Assembly (NCBI RefSeq): GCF_019977235.1
Contig: NZ_AP024646.1
Coordinates: forward strand, 1,054,001-1,118,000
Direction: 5' to 3'
Length of the DNA: 64,000 nucleotides
Source: Arthrobacter sp. StoSoilB5
GTDB lineage: Bacteria; Actinomycetota; Actinomycetes; Actinomycetales; Micrococcaceae
A program made the position numbers and the translations under genes. Below are positions 17,538 through 25,556 of the stretch, piece by piece (position 1 is the stretch's first letter; every line of letters starts with the position of its first letter). The notes below the pieces were generated by a model. It ran no database searches. It had not been told where the DNA came from and saw only the letters and a list, made by a program, of their open reading frames with translations.

Positions 17538-19237
17538 TCGACTTCGATCCTGGCACGGCAGCCCCAACCAAGGGGACCAACCAGCGCAACGGCGGGGACC
17601 TCGTCGTCGAGACCCTTGAAGCTCTCGGCGCCAAGACCGTCTTTGGTATCCCTGGCCAGCACGCCCTTGGCTTGTTTGATGCCATGGGTCGCGGCAACCT
17701 GCACTTCGTCTCCTCCCGTGTGGAGAACAACTCCGCCTTCGCAGCTGACGGCTACTCCCGGGCCACCGGTGAGGTCGGGGTGCTGTTCCTGTCCACCGGT
17801 CCGGGCGCACTGACGTCCCTGGCCGGCTTGCAGGAGGCCTATGCCACCGGCGTTCCGATGGTTGTCGTCGCCAGCCAGATTCCGCTCGAAGGCTTGGGCG
17901 CTCGCCGCAAGGGCATGCTGCACCAGCTCGATGACCAGAAGGCCTCAGCCGCGAACGTCACCAAGAGCCAGCGCCTGATCCAGCACGCATCAGGTATCCC
18001 GTCGGCCATCCAGGACGCCTGGACGGAGGCGATTTCCTCCCCGCAGGGCCCGGTCTGGATCGAAATCCCGCAGAACGTCCTGCTGGATCCCATCATGGTC
18101 CCGCCGGTGGAGGACGCCCTGGCCGAGGCAGCGGACAACCCGCCGCGCGTGGAGCTGATCCGGGAGGCCGTGAAATGGCTTTCGACGGCGGAACGTCCGG
18201 CGATCATCGCAGGTGGCGGTACGCGTCGTGGCCGGGCCGAGAAGTCGCTGCTTTCGATTGCCGAGCAGCTGCGCGCTCCGGTCATCTGCACTCCTGGCGG
18301 CAACGGCGCGTTCCCGTGGAACCATGAGTTGTCCCTGCAGTCCTGGATCGAAGACCGGTACATGACGGATCTCCTGGAGGACGCCGATGTGCTCATCGTC
18401 ATCGGTTCCTCCCTTGGTGAAGTGACCTCCAATTACTTCACGTTCGAGCCCCGGGGCCGGATTATCCAGATCGACGCCGAACCCCGCGTCCTTGAGTCCA
18501 ACCGGCCCGGCTTGGGCATCCGTGCCGACGCCGGCCAGGCACTCGCAGCTTTGGACGAAGCTCTGGCAGCAGCCGGCGCCTCTGACTCGGCCACGCGATC
18601 CTGGCACGGCACCAGCCCGGAAGACCTGGTCAAGGAGTCCCTGGCCAAGGTCAAGGCACGCCTTGAGTCCCAGGATTTGGCCAAGGAACTGAAGTTCATG
18701 TCGGATATCCGCGAAGCGGTTCCCGCTGACATGCAGACCTTCTGGGACATGACCATCGCCGCGTACTGGGGATGGAGTTGCTGGGACGCCCGCGAGGGTC
18801 AATTCCACTCAGCCCAAGGTGCCGGCGGCCTCGGCTACGGCTTCCCGGCAGCCATTGGCGGTGCTGTGGGCCTGGAAACCACCGGCAAGCCCGGACGTGT
18901 CCTGGCAGTGTCAGGGGACGGCTCGTCCATGTACTCCATCTCGGAGTTGGCCACGGCAAGGCAGCACAACATCCCGGTCACGTGGCTGATTGTGGACGAC
19001 GGCGGCTACGGCATCCTGCGCGAATACATGGTGGGAGCCTTCGGCAAGGCTACGGCTACAGAACTTGCCCGCCCGGACTTCGTCAAGCTCGCTGAATCCT
19101 TCGGCGTCCCGGCCCGCCGGGTTGCCCCGGAGGAAGTGGGGGACGCGCTCAAGGCGTCCTTCGAAGCGGATGGCCCCAACGTCGTCGTGGTTGAGACGCT
19201 GCTGAAGATGTTCGGCCCCACCCACCTGGACGACTAA
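17534..19237 (+). CDS. ThDP-dependent enzyme, possible 2-ketoarginine decarboxylase
   Basis: A 567-aa member of the acetolactate synthase/benzoylformate decarboxylase superfamily. Three domains are visible: Pyr (about 20-190; catalytic Glu in S-R-V-E-N-N-S-A), central (about 205-340) and PP (about 385-560). The ThDP motif begins G-D-G-S-S-M and ends, 24 residues later, in D-D-G rather than the usual N-N or N-D. Coupling to a ureohydrolase resembles the arginine transaminase pathway, where AruI decarboxylates 2-ketoarginine to 4-guanidinobutyraldehyde. That function is inference from context; a decarboxylase or lyase of another 2-oxo acid is possible. There is no FAD-binding evidence. A strong terminator follows. 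Confidence 0.82.
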   Translation: MIDFDPGTAAPTKGTNQRNGGDLVVETLEALGAKTVFGIPGQHALGLFDAMGRGNLHFVSSRVENNSAFAADGYSRATGEVGVLFLSTGPGALTSLAGLQEAYATGVPMVVVASQIPLEGLGARRKGMLHQLDDQKASAANVTKSQRLIQHASGIPSAIQDAWTEAISSPQGPVWIEIPQNVLLDPIMVPPVEDALAEAADNPPRVELIREAVKWLSTAERPAIIAGGGTRRGRAEKSLLSIAEQLRAPVICTPGGNGAFPWNHELSLQSWIEDRYMTDLLEDADVLIVIGSSLGEVTSNYFTFEPRGRIIQIDAEPRVLESNRPGLGIRADAGQALAALDEALAAAGASDSATRSWHGTSPEDLVKESLAKVKARLESQDLAKELKFMSDIREAVPADMQTFWDMTIAAYWGWSCWDAREGQFHSAQGAGGLGYGFPAAIGGAVGLETTGKPGRVLAVSGDGSSMYSISELATARQHNIPVTWLIVDDGGYGILREYMVGAFGKATATELARPDFVKLAESFGVPARRVAPEEVGDALKASFEADGPNVVVVETLLKMFGPTHLDD

Positions 19238-19251
19238 ACAGCCCAAACAGT

Positions 19252-19283
19252 CAGCCCCCGCACGGAACACCGTGCGGGGGCTG
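19252..19283. terminator. Bidirectional terminator hairpin
   Basis: CAGCCCCCGCACGG (19252-19265) pairs perfectly with 19270-19283 around an AACA tetraloop. It sits between two convergent genes (ThDP enzyme and MHS transporter) and can serve both. Confidence 0.85.
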
Positions 19284-19297
19284 GCTGCTTTATGCAA

Positions 19298-20632
19298 TTA
19301 GTCGAGTTCGCGTTGGGTGCCCTCGGGGGTCAGTTTCACCGCTACTACTGCGGCCAGCATCGCGGCGATCCAGAACACCGCGATGAGCCACAGACCACCA
19401 CCGGCCGCGAGGCTCAGGCCCGCAACGATCATGGGGGTAAAGCCGGCACCAACCATGGATGCCCCTTGATATGCCAGCGAAGCGCCGGTGTAGCGGTTGC
19501 GGGTGGGAAATTGTTCGGCCACGTAGGCGGCGATCGGACCGTAAAGGAAGCCTTGCACCAGGCCGTTGCCCAGCACGATCGCCAGGGCAAATGCCCACAG
19601 TTCGCCGTTGTTGATGAGCAGAAGGATGGGGTAAGCAAGGACGGCACCCAGGAGGGATGCGCCGATGAGGACCCGACGTCGGCCGATCCTGTCGCTGAGG
19701 CGGGCCGAGTAGAAGCAGATGATCAACGTCAGCAATGCCGCGAACGCCTTGATGTTCAGCACACCGTTCTTGTCCGCACCGTTTTCCACGGCAACCGATA
19801 CGCCCCATACGGTGGTCATGGATTGGCATACGTAGAAAGCTGTGGTGGCGAGCAGGCCGAGCAACACAGCGCGGCGGTTGTTTTTGAGGACGTCCAACAG
19901 GGGCACCCGCCGTTTGGCTCCTTCTGCTTCAAGTTTCTGGAAAGCGGGCGTTTCGGAAACTTTGAGGCGAATGACCATCCCCACCGCGATCAGAGCAGCA
20001 CTGAGCAGGAACGGAACACGCCAACCCCAGGCCAGGAAATCGTTACCGGACAGGGCTGCGAACAATGACAGCGCGAGGGTGCCCAGGATGGCTCCGGCCG
20101 GTCCGCCGGCGTTGGCGAAAGCCGCCGCGAAGCCACGGTGTTTCTTGGGTGCGTGCTCTATGGCCATCAGGGCAGCGCCTCCCCATTCGCCACCGACCGC
20201 CACGCCTTGGACCAGTCGGAGGACCACCAATGCAATAGGGGCGGCGATCCCGATCTGGGCCGTGGTGGGCAACAAGCCGATCATCGTGGTTCCGAAACCC
20301 ATGATGAGCATGGACAGGACCAGCATTTTCTTGCGGCCCAGCCTGTCCCCGAAGTGTCCGAAGATCAGGCCGCCAAGGGGGCGCGCAACATAGCCGACGG
20401 CGAGTGTTACGAAAGAAGCGAAAAGGGCGAATCCGGGGCCAAGATTTGCGAAGAAGACCTTGTTGAAAACGAGGCTGGCGGCAGTGGCGTAGAGCATGAA
20501 GTCGTAGTATTCGATGGCACTGCCGATGAAGCTGGATGCCAGGATGCGGCGCATGTCCTTGGACTTCATGGAGTGTTCAGGCACGCTGCGGGATGCTTCT
20601 TGCAGGGTGTCCTGGGATGGTGCTGAGCTCAT
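19298..20632 (-). CDS. MHS-type major facilitator transporter
   Basis: A 444-aa, 12-helix carrier of the metabolite:H+ symporter family (relatives: ShiA, ProP, KgtP, CitA). G-S-A-I-E-Y-Y-D-F-M in helix 1 and G-D-R-L-G-R-K-K in the loop between helices 2 and 3 are diagnostic; a second G-R-R-R motif follows helix 8. ATG 20632 has GAGGAA 6 nt upstream; the longer upstream frame is rejected. Only 35 bp separate it from the MBL-fold gene upstream on the same strand, so they form an operon, probably controlled by the divergent LysR regulator. The substrate is probably an organic acid or betaine; undecided. Confidence 0.88.
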   Translation of the reverse strand: MSSAPSQDTLQEASRSVPEHSMKSKDMRRILASSFIGSAIEYYDFMLYATAASLVFNKVFFANLGPGFALFASFVTLAVGYVARPLGGLIFGHFGDRLGRKKMLVLSMLIMGFGTTMIGLLPTTAQIGIAAPIALVVLRLVQGVAVGGEWGGAALMAIEHAPKKHRGFAAAFANAGGPAGAILGTLALSLFAALSGNDFLAWGWRVPFLLSAALIAVGMVIRLKVSETPAFQKLEAEGAKRRVPLLDVLKNNRRAVLLGLLATTAFYVCQSMTTVWGVSVAVENGADKNGVLNIKAFAALLTLIICFYSARLSDRIGRRRVLIGASLLGAVLAYPILLLINNGELWAFALAIVLGNGLVQGFLYGPIAAYVAEQFPTRNRYTGASLAYQGASMVGAGFTPMIVAGLSLAAGGGLWLIAVFWIAAMLAAVVAVKLTPEGTQRELD

Positions 20633-20667
20633 GTGGTTCCTCAGTTCCGGGGATGGGGTTTCGCGCA

Positions 20668-21696
20668 TCAGCGCTGGCGCGCGAACGGAATGACGTCGAG
20701 ATCGTTGGGAACGGTGAATTTTCCGTTGAAGTGCTCTTCTGCTTCGAGCCACACGGATGTGGATGCGTGCCCGGGCACAAGGTGATGCAGGGCAAGGTGC
20801 CCGGCGCCGGCGGCATCAGCCAGCTTCGCTGCCTCCCGGACACTGGTGTGGGACTTGTAGTGGTGGTCGCGGGCGGCGCGGCTGCCGTCGTCGGTCTTAT
20901 CTGCGTACAGCGATTCCACCCAGTCGAAGTCGATGGCCTCGTGCAGCAACAAGTCCGTTCCTTGGGCCAGGGTGATCATGTTTTCCGTGTACGCAGTGTC
21001 GCCGGAGATGGTCACGGAACCTTCAGCGGTATCGAAGCGGAAGGCAAAGGCGGGAGCAACTGGAGGGTGTTCCACGAGGATGGCCGTCACTGTCACCAGC
21101 TCGTCACGGTAGATCTCGAACGGTGCCATGTCCGGCGTCGGGTTGTTGTTGGGGTGGTAGCCGGCTTGTGCGGGGATCCGGATGTCTTCGGCTTTGAAGA
21201 TATCCAGGGGGCTGGGCCGCAGGCTGTCCAGGATGCGGTCATTGAGGTCCGTGGCGTGGGCAGCCATTAGTTGCTCGAACATCTGCCGGGTGCCCGGCGT
21301 CGGGTTCTCCGGCGCCAAGGGAAGAGGATTGACGACGGCGCGTGGCGACACCGGGGGTAGCTCACCACGATTGCCGGGTCCAATGATCTTCACCGGGTTG
21401 TCAGCGCGGTCCGCGAGGGCGTACAGGCCAAAGATGCCGAGTCCGGCCAGATCATAGACGTGGTCCGAGTGCAGATGGGTGATGAAGAGCGCCCTCAAAT
21501 CCTTGAGCTCCAAACCTGACTGGCTGAGCCGGCGTCCGGCGCCTTGCCCGAAGTCCACCAGGTAGAAGGCCTTGCCAACCACCACCGCGGTGGCGATTCC
21601 GGTTCGCTCACCGGAGTCCGCAGCCGCCCACCATCTGGGCCCGCCCGCGGTGCCCAATGTGATCACGTGTGGTTTCAGGGATGACGTCAGTGTCAT
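20668..21696 (-). CDS. Metallo-beta-lactamase-fold hydrolase (RNase Z/arylsulfatase-like group)
   Basis: A 342-aa protein with the H-x-H-x-D-H zinc motif as T-H-L-H-S-D-H near residue 82, G-D-T-A-Y-T near 230 (metal-bridging Asp) and a C-terminal L-H-H-L-V-P. The N-terminal L-G-T-A-G-G motif is that of the RNase Z/arylsulfatase-type MBL subgroup rather than beta-lactamases. Cytoplasmic (no signal peptide). ATG 21696 follows AAAGGAG. It shares an operon with the MHS transporter, so it likely hydrolyses the imported compound (inference). Confidence 0.82.
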   Translation of the reverse strand: MTLTSSLKPHVITLGTAGGPRWWAAADSGERTGIATAVVVGKAFYLVDFGQGAGRRLSQSGLELKDLRALFITHLHSDHVYDLAGLGIFGLYALADRADNPVKIIGPGNRGELPPVSPRAVVNPLPLAPENPTPGTRQMFEQLMAAHATDLNDRILDSLRPSPLDIFKAEDIRIPAQAGYHPNNNPTPDMAPFEIYRDELVTVTAILVEHPPVAPAFAFRFDTAEGSVTISGDTAYTENMITLAQGTDLLLHEAIDFDWVESLYADKTDDGSRAARDHHYKSHTSVREAAKLADAAGAGHLALHHLVPGHASTSVWLEAEEHFNGKFTVPNDLDVIPFARQR

Positions 21697-21789
21697 GGGG
21701 TCTCCTTTGACTTTGGCTTTTCTCAAGTGTGGCCCGGCTCACTTCACTTGTATAATCAATCAATTCAAAGAAGTTCATAAGGAGAATTG
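21697..21789. promoter_or_regulatory. Divergent promoter region, MBL/MHS operon versus LysR gene
   Basis: The 93-bp spacer is AT-rich in its centre, with TATAAT at 21751-21756 read toward the LysR gene and an AATCAATCAATTCAAAG stretch suited to a LysR box. No clean -35 is seen for either direction, consistent with activator dependence. Confidence 0.5.
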
Positions 21790-22689
21790 ATGACCGAGTT
21801 CACGCTGCGCCAACTCGAGTATTTTGTGGCGGTGCTCGATCACGGCTCCCTGACTAAGGCTGCGAGCGAAAGCAATATCTCGCAGGCTGCTGCCTCCATG
21901 GCGATAGCTCAGTTGGAGAAAAGCCTCGGCCTGGACCTGCTCATTCGGACCCGGGCGAAAAGGGTGGAGCCCACGCTGGCGGGACTTGAACTTGGCGTCC
22001 GTGCCCGGCGAATCCTGAGGGAAACGGCGGATCTGCGGGCCGGTGCGCTCATGGGGTCCCACGAAGAGATGCGTGGCCGGGTGTCCATCGGCTGCATGGT
22101 GGCCATCTCTCCACGAGTGATACCGGAGCTCATCGGCTATTTCGCGGAGAAGTGGCCGGAGGTGGAGCTCGACTTTGTGGAGGGCGCCGCCGAGGACCTA
22201 CAAAAGGCGGTCGGGGAGGGGGAACTGGACCTCGCCTTTGTTTACTCCCTGCAGGTGGTGCCGGGCGTCGACGTCGTCAAGATCGTGGAGTCACGGCCGC
22301 AGTTCATGGTGGCTGCAAGCCATCCCTTGGCGGCAAGGGCGTCGTTACGCTTCGCCGACCTTGCCAGTGAGGATGTCATCCTCTTCAACGTGCCGCCCAG
22401 CGCTGAACGCGTCACGGCCATGTTCCTGGCGGCCGGGATCGAACCTAAGGTTCGCTGGAAAAGCGTGGTAGCGCAAACCATTCGCGGAGTGGTGGCCAGT
22501 GGCAGGGCCATCTCCGTGACGCACGCGTGGCCGGGGGTGGCTCCGGTTTATGCAGATGCCAAAGTCGCCTTGGTGCCCATCGCGGACGATCTTCCGGAAA
22601 GTTGGCTTGTTGCCGCTGTTCCGCCGGGCATCAAGCGCCCCCGCCGGGTGGACGAGGTGATAGCGGCGGCGACTCAGCTGGCTCGATAG
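21790..22689 (+). CDS. LysR-type transcriptional regulator
   Basis: A 299-aa protein. The winged helix-turn-helix occupies about residues 3-62 (F-T-L-R-Q-L-E-Y-F-V-A-V, then S-Q-A-A-A-S-M-A-I-A-Q-L-E) and the periplasmic-binding-like effector domain about 90-295. ATG 21790 is 5 nt after AAGGAG; a TTG one codon earlier is less likely. The divergent position next to the MBL/MHS operon is the classical LysR arrangement, so it probably activates those genes in response to their substrate. Confidence 0.92.
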   Translation: MTEFTLRQLEYFVAVLDHGSLTKAASESNISQAAASMAIAQLEKSLGLDLLIRTRAKRVEPTLAGLELGVRARRILRETADLRAGALMGSHEEMRGRVSIGCMVAISPRVIPELIGYFAEKWPEVELDFVEGAAEDLQKAVGEGELDLAFVYSLQVVPGVDVVKIVESRPQFMVAASHPLAARASLRFADLASEDVILFNVPPSAERVTAMFLAAGIEPKVRWKSVVAQTIRGVVASGRAISVTHAWPGVAPVYADAKVALVPIADDLPESWLVAAVPPGIKRPRRVDEVIAAATQLAR

Positions 22690-22719
22690 GTTCACCCCTT
22701 GCCTCTTCTTTAGTTTCCC

Positions 22720-22749
22720 AAAGCAATCAATCTGAGTTATAGTTGCTTT
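22720..22749. promoter_or_regulatory. Candidate MarR operator over the promoter
   Basis: AAAGCAA (22720-22726) and TTGCTTT (22743-22749) form an inverted repeat around a probable -10 TATAGT (22738-22743), 30 bp upstream of the MarR gene. The position fits autorepression of the MarR/exporter operon. Confidence 0.55.
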
Positions 22750-22775
22750 AGGCAAGCAAAAAAGGGGTGTTTTCC

Positions 22776-23258
22776 ATGTCCGTCGGTTCTGCCACAGCAA
22801 CCGATCTTGTGCATCAAATCTTCGATCTCCAGCGCACGCTGCGCTGTGTGGTGACCGCCCATATGGCCCGCGTTCCCGACGTCGGGATGGCGGTCCAAGG
22901 CGTCATGCGCTTTATCGGCGAGGGGGAGACCCGGGCCACCGCCCTGGCTGCCCGCCTGGGCGTCAGTGCGCCGGTCCTCAGCCGGCACATCGCCGAGCTC
23001 GAGGAAGTTGGCTTCGTCGCCAGACGGCCCGATCCGGCGGACGGCCGGGCCCAGCTCCTCGCTTTGACGGAGGAAGGCGCGGCGAAGCTGCGCGACTTCG
23101 AAGAACAACGCAGCGTGAGGCTGCGCGATTACCTGGCCGATTGGAGCGAGGCCGACGCCCTCGAGGCCTCCCAGGTCATCAACAAACTCACGGCGTCCCT
23201 CAAGGACTCCATCCGGGCAACGGCGGCCGGCTCCACTTCAACCACCCACACAGCTTAG
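22776..23258 (+). CDS. MarR-family transcriptional regulator
   Basis: A 160-aa winged-helix repressor. The recognition region A-A-R-L-G-V-S-A-P-V-L-S-R-H lies near residues 60-75 and the wing D-P-A-D-G-R-A near 88. ATG 22776 is 8 nt after AAGGGG; a GTG three codons earlier overlaps that site and is rejected. It lies 9 bp upstream of a DHA2 drug exporter on the same strand, a standard repressor-pump pair released by the pump substrate (inference). Confidence 0.9.
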   Translation: MSVGSATATDLVHQIFDLQRTLRCVVTAHMARVPDVGMAVQGVMRFIGEGETRATALAARLGVSAPVLSRHIAELEEVGFVARRPDPADGRAQLLALTEEGAAKLRDFEEQRSVRLRDYLADWSEADALEASQVINKLTASLKDSIRATAAGSTSTTHTA

Positions 23259-23267
23259 GAGCCACGC

Positions 23268-25325
23268 ATGGCCACACCAGTTCAGAACGCCGCAGCAGTG
23301 GACAGGACCGCATCCGGAAACCCAGCCCCGATGACCCACCGGCAAATCATGGAAGCCCTCACAGGCCTCCTCGCTGCTTTCTTTACGGCGATCCTCAGCA
23401 GCACCATTGTCGCCAACGCGCTGCCAACCATCATGTCCGAACTCAAAGGCACGCAAACCGATTTCGCCTGGGTCATCACCGCCGCGTTGCTGGCGAACGC
23501 TGCCACCACGCCCATCTGGGGCAAGCTCGCGGACCTCTTCGACAAGAAGCTCCTGGTCCAGCTGAGCATCATCATCTTCGTGGCGGGCTCCGTCATGGCG
23601 GGCCTGTCCGAGACGATCCCGCTGCTGCTCACCGCGCGCGTTATCCAGGGTGTTGCCATGGGTGGCCTCACCGCCCTGGCGCAGGCAATCATCGGCTCCA
23701 TGATCCCGCCCCGCGACCGCGGCAAATACTCCGGCTACATGGGCGCCGTCATGGCCGTTGGAACCGCCGGCGGGCCGCTGCTGGGTGGCTTCATCGTTGA
23801 CAGCCCACTCGGCTGGCGCTGGACGTTCTTCGTCTGCGTGCCGCTCGCCGTGATCGCGCTCATCCTGCTTCAGGTGACCCTGAAGATCCAGCACATCAAG
23901 CGCCCTGCCAAGATCGATTGGCTCGGCTCCATCCTGCTGACCTCCGGCGTAAGCCTGCTCCTGATCTGGGTTTCCTTTGCCGGCAACCCGAACTACTACG
24001 ACTGGTTCTCCTGGCAGTCAGCCCTCATGGTGGGTGGTGGCGTAGCGCTGCTGGCCCTCCTGGTGCTGGTGGAAACCAAGGTCGCCCAGCCCATCATTCC
24101 GCTCAAGATCATCTCCGAGCGCACCACGGCATTGGCCATCATCGCCTCGATCGCGGTTGGCATCGCAATGTTCGGCTCGTCCACGTTTCTTGGCCAATAC
24201 TTCCAGGTGGCCCGTGGAGCCACGCCCACCGAGGCCGGTCTGCTGACACTGCCGATGATCGCTGGCAACCTCATTGGTTCTGTGGCATCGGGCATCCTGA
24301 TCAGCCGCTTTGGCAAATGGAAGCGGTTCCTGATCGCAGGTTCTGTGCTCCTGATCGGTGGCCTCGCTTTCGCCGGGACCATGGACCACACCACTGAACT
24401 GTGGATCGTGGCGATCTACACCGGGGTGTTCGGGCTTGGCTTGGGCATGCTCATGCAGAACCTGGTGCTGGCGGTGCAGAACACGGTTCAGGCCAAGGAC
24501 ATCGGAACCGCGAGTGCTTCCGTCGCGTTCTTCCGCTCGGTGGGTGGCGCAATCGGTGTCTCCGTCCTCGGTGCCATCATGTCCAACCATGTGAAGGACC
24601 TCGCTGTTCAGGGAATGGCTGCCGCGGGAATCCCGGTCCAGGGCGGCTCATCCGGAGCCAGCATGGACCTGGCCGACATGCCCGCCCCCATCGCTGAAAT
24701 CATGCGCGCTGCCTATGGCGACGCCACGGCCCAGATCTTCCTGATCTCCGCCATCATCAGCGTGGTGGCGCTCCTGGCTGTGCTGTTCATCAAGGAACGC
24801 CCGCTACGGCGCACCGTTGACGCAGCGCCGGAGACCGAACTCGTGGCGACGGCGTCCGCAGATGCTGCCATGTCCTTGGATGCGGCCTCCCTGGATGCGG
24901 CGTCGTTGGATGCAGGAAAAACGGACGACGGCGGCAGCCGCTTGGGTGCCGATCGCTCCGTCCCCGGGGCCAGCCGCCAGGTTCCGCCCTCGGACTCCGG
25001 CTCCGATCTCGACCTTGAATTCGCACGGATTCTTACCCAGGAACGCCCGCACGCCACGGTTGACATTAAGGAAGTCCAGGAGCAATTGTCCCGTACCCAA
25101 TACGTCCTGGCCGAACAGCAATTGCAGCTCAGCCGCGCCAATGTGGAACTGCAGGCACGATTGCGGGAGCAGCAAACCATCGCGGCGCAGCAGGCCAACA
25201 CCGCAGAGGAACTCGCCGCGATCCGCAAGGAACTCAAGCGCGAACGCAGGCAGCAGGAGCGGATGGCGCTGCTGCTTCTCCAAGGCGTTGAAGCCCGTCC
25301 GGACCACGGCAAGCACGCGGGGTAG
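23268..25325 (+). CDS. DHA2-family (14-helix) MFS exporter with C-terminal coiled-coil tail
   Basis: A 685-aa protein. Residues about 30-510 hold 14 predicted helices with the DHA2 motifs L-D-x-T/S-I-V-x-x-A-L-P (here S-S-T-I-V-A-N-A-L-P) and G-x-x-x-G-P-x-x-G-G (G-T-A-G-G-P-L-L-G-G). Drug or toxic-metabolite efflux by proton antiport is likely. The tail of about 175 residues is unusual: an Ala/Asp-rich linker with repeated S-L-D-A-A (24874-24915), then a Gln/Glu/Arg-rich segment (about 590-665) with heptad character, predicted coiled coil. ATG 23268 follows GGAG. Cotranscribed with the MarR gene; a strong terminator follows. Confidence 0.88.
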   Translation: MATPVQNAAAVDRTASGNPAPMTHRQIMEALTGLLAAFFTAILSSTIVANALPTIMSELKGTQTDFAWVITAALLANAATTPIWGKLADLFDKKLLVQLSIIIFVAGSVMAGLSETIPLLLTARVIQGVAMGGLTALAQAIIGSMIPPRDRGKYSGYMGAVMAVGTAGGPLLGGFIVDSPLGWRWTFFVCVPLAVIALILLQVTLKIQHIKRPAKIDWLGSILLTSGVSLLLIWVSFAGNPNYYDWFSWQSALMVGGGVALLALLVLVETKVAQPIIPLKIISERTTALAIIASIAVGIAMFGSSTFLGQYFQVARGATPTEAGLLTLPMIAGNLIGSVASGILISRFGKWKRFLIAGSVLLIGGLAFAGTMDHTTELWIVAIYTGVFGLGLGMLMQNLVLAVQNTVQAKDIGTASASVAFFRSVGGAIGVSVLGAIMSNHVKDLAVQGMAAAGIPVQGGSSGASMDLADMPAPIAEIMRAAYGDATAQIFLISAIISVVALLAVLFIKERPLRRTVDAAPETELVATASADAAMSLDAASLDAASLDAGKTDDGGSRLGADRSVPGASRQVPPSDSGSDLDLEFARILTQERPHATVDIKEVQEQLSRTQYVLAEQQLQLSRANVELQARLREQQTIAAQQANTAEELAAIRKELKRERRQQERMALLLLQGVEARPDHGKHAG

Positions 25326-25333
25326 GTCAAGGA

Positions 25334-25375
25334 ACAGCAAAGCGCCGGCTGGGAATCCAGCCGGCGCTTTGCTGT
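25334..25375 (+). terminator. Strong terminator hairpin after the DHA2 gene
   Basis: Nineteen base pairs (25334-25352 with 25357-25375) around a GAAT tetraloop, 8 bp after the stop codon. There is no U-tract. Confidence 0.88.
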
Positions 25376-25556
25376 GCTCTGTTCTTGCCCCAGCGGGAGC
25401 ATATCCGGCACGGGAAATACTCCGCTGGGATGATCTTTTCCCAAGGTTGTTTCGCCAAGGCAACGGATTTCGTAGAGTAGGGAGGCTAATACTGTCAGCC
25501 CCTGCTGCAAGACTTCTTTTACTTCATTCACGCACTCTTTCTAAGGACCCGTGGGC

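Noticed and set aside
16443..17810. 455-codon minus-strand frame opposite the ureohydrolase and ThDP genes
   Set aside because: Open only because of high GC codon bias; the opposite strand has intact catalytic motifs and the translation is low-complexity Arg/Gly/Val.
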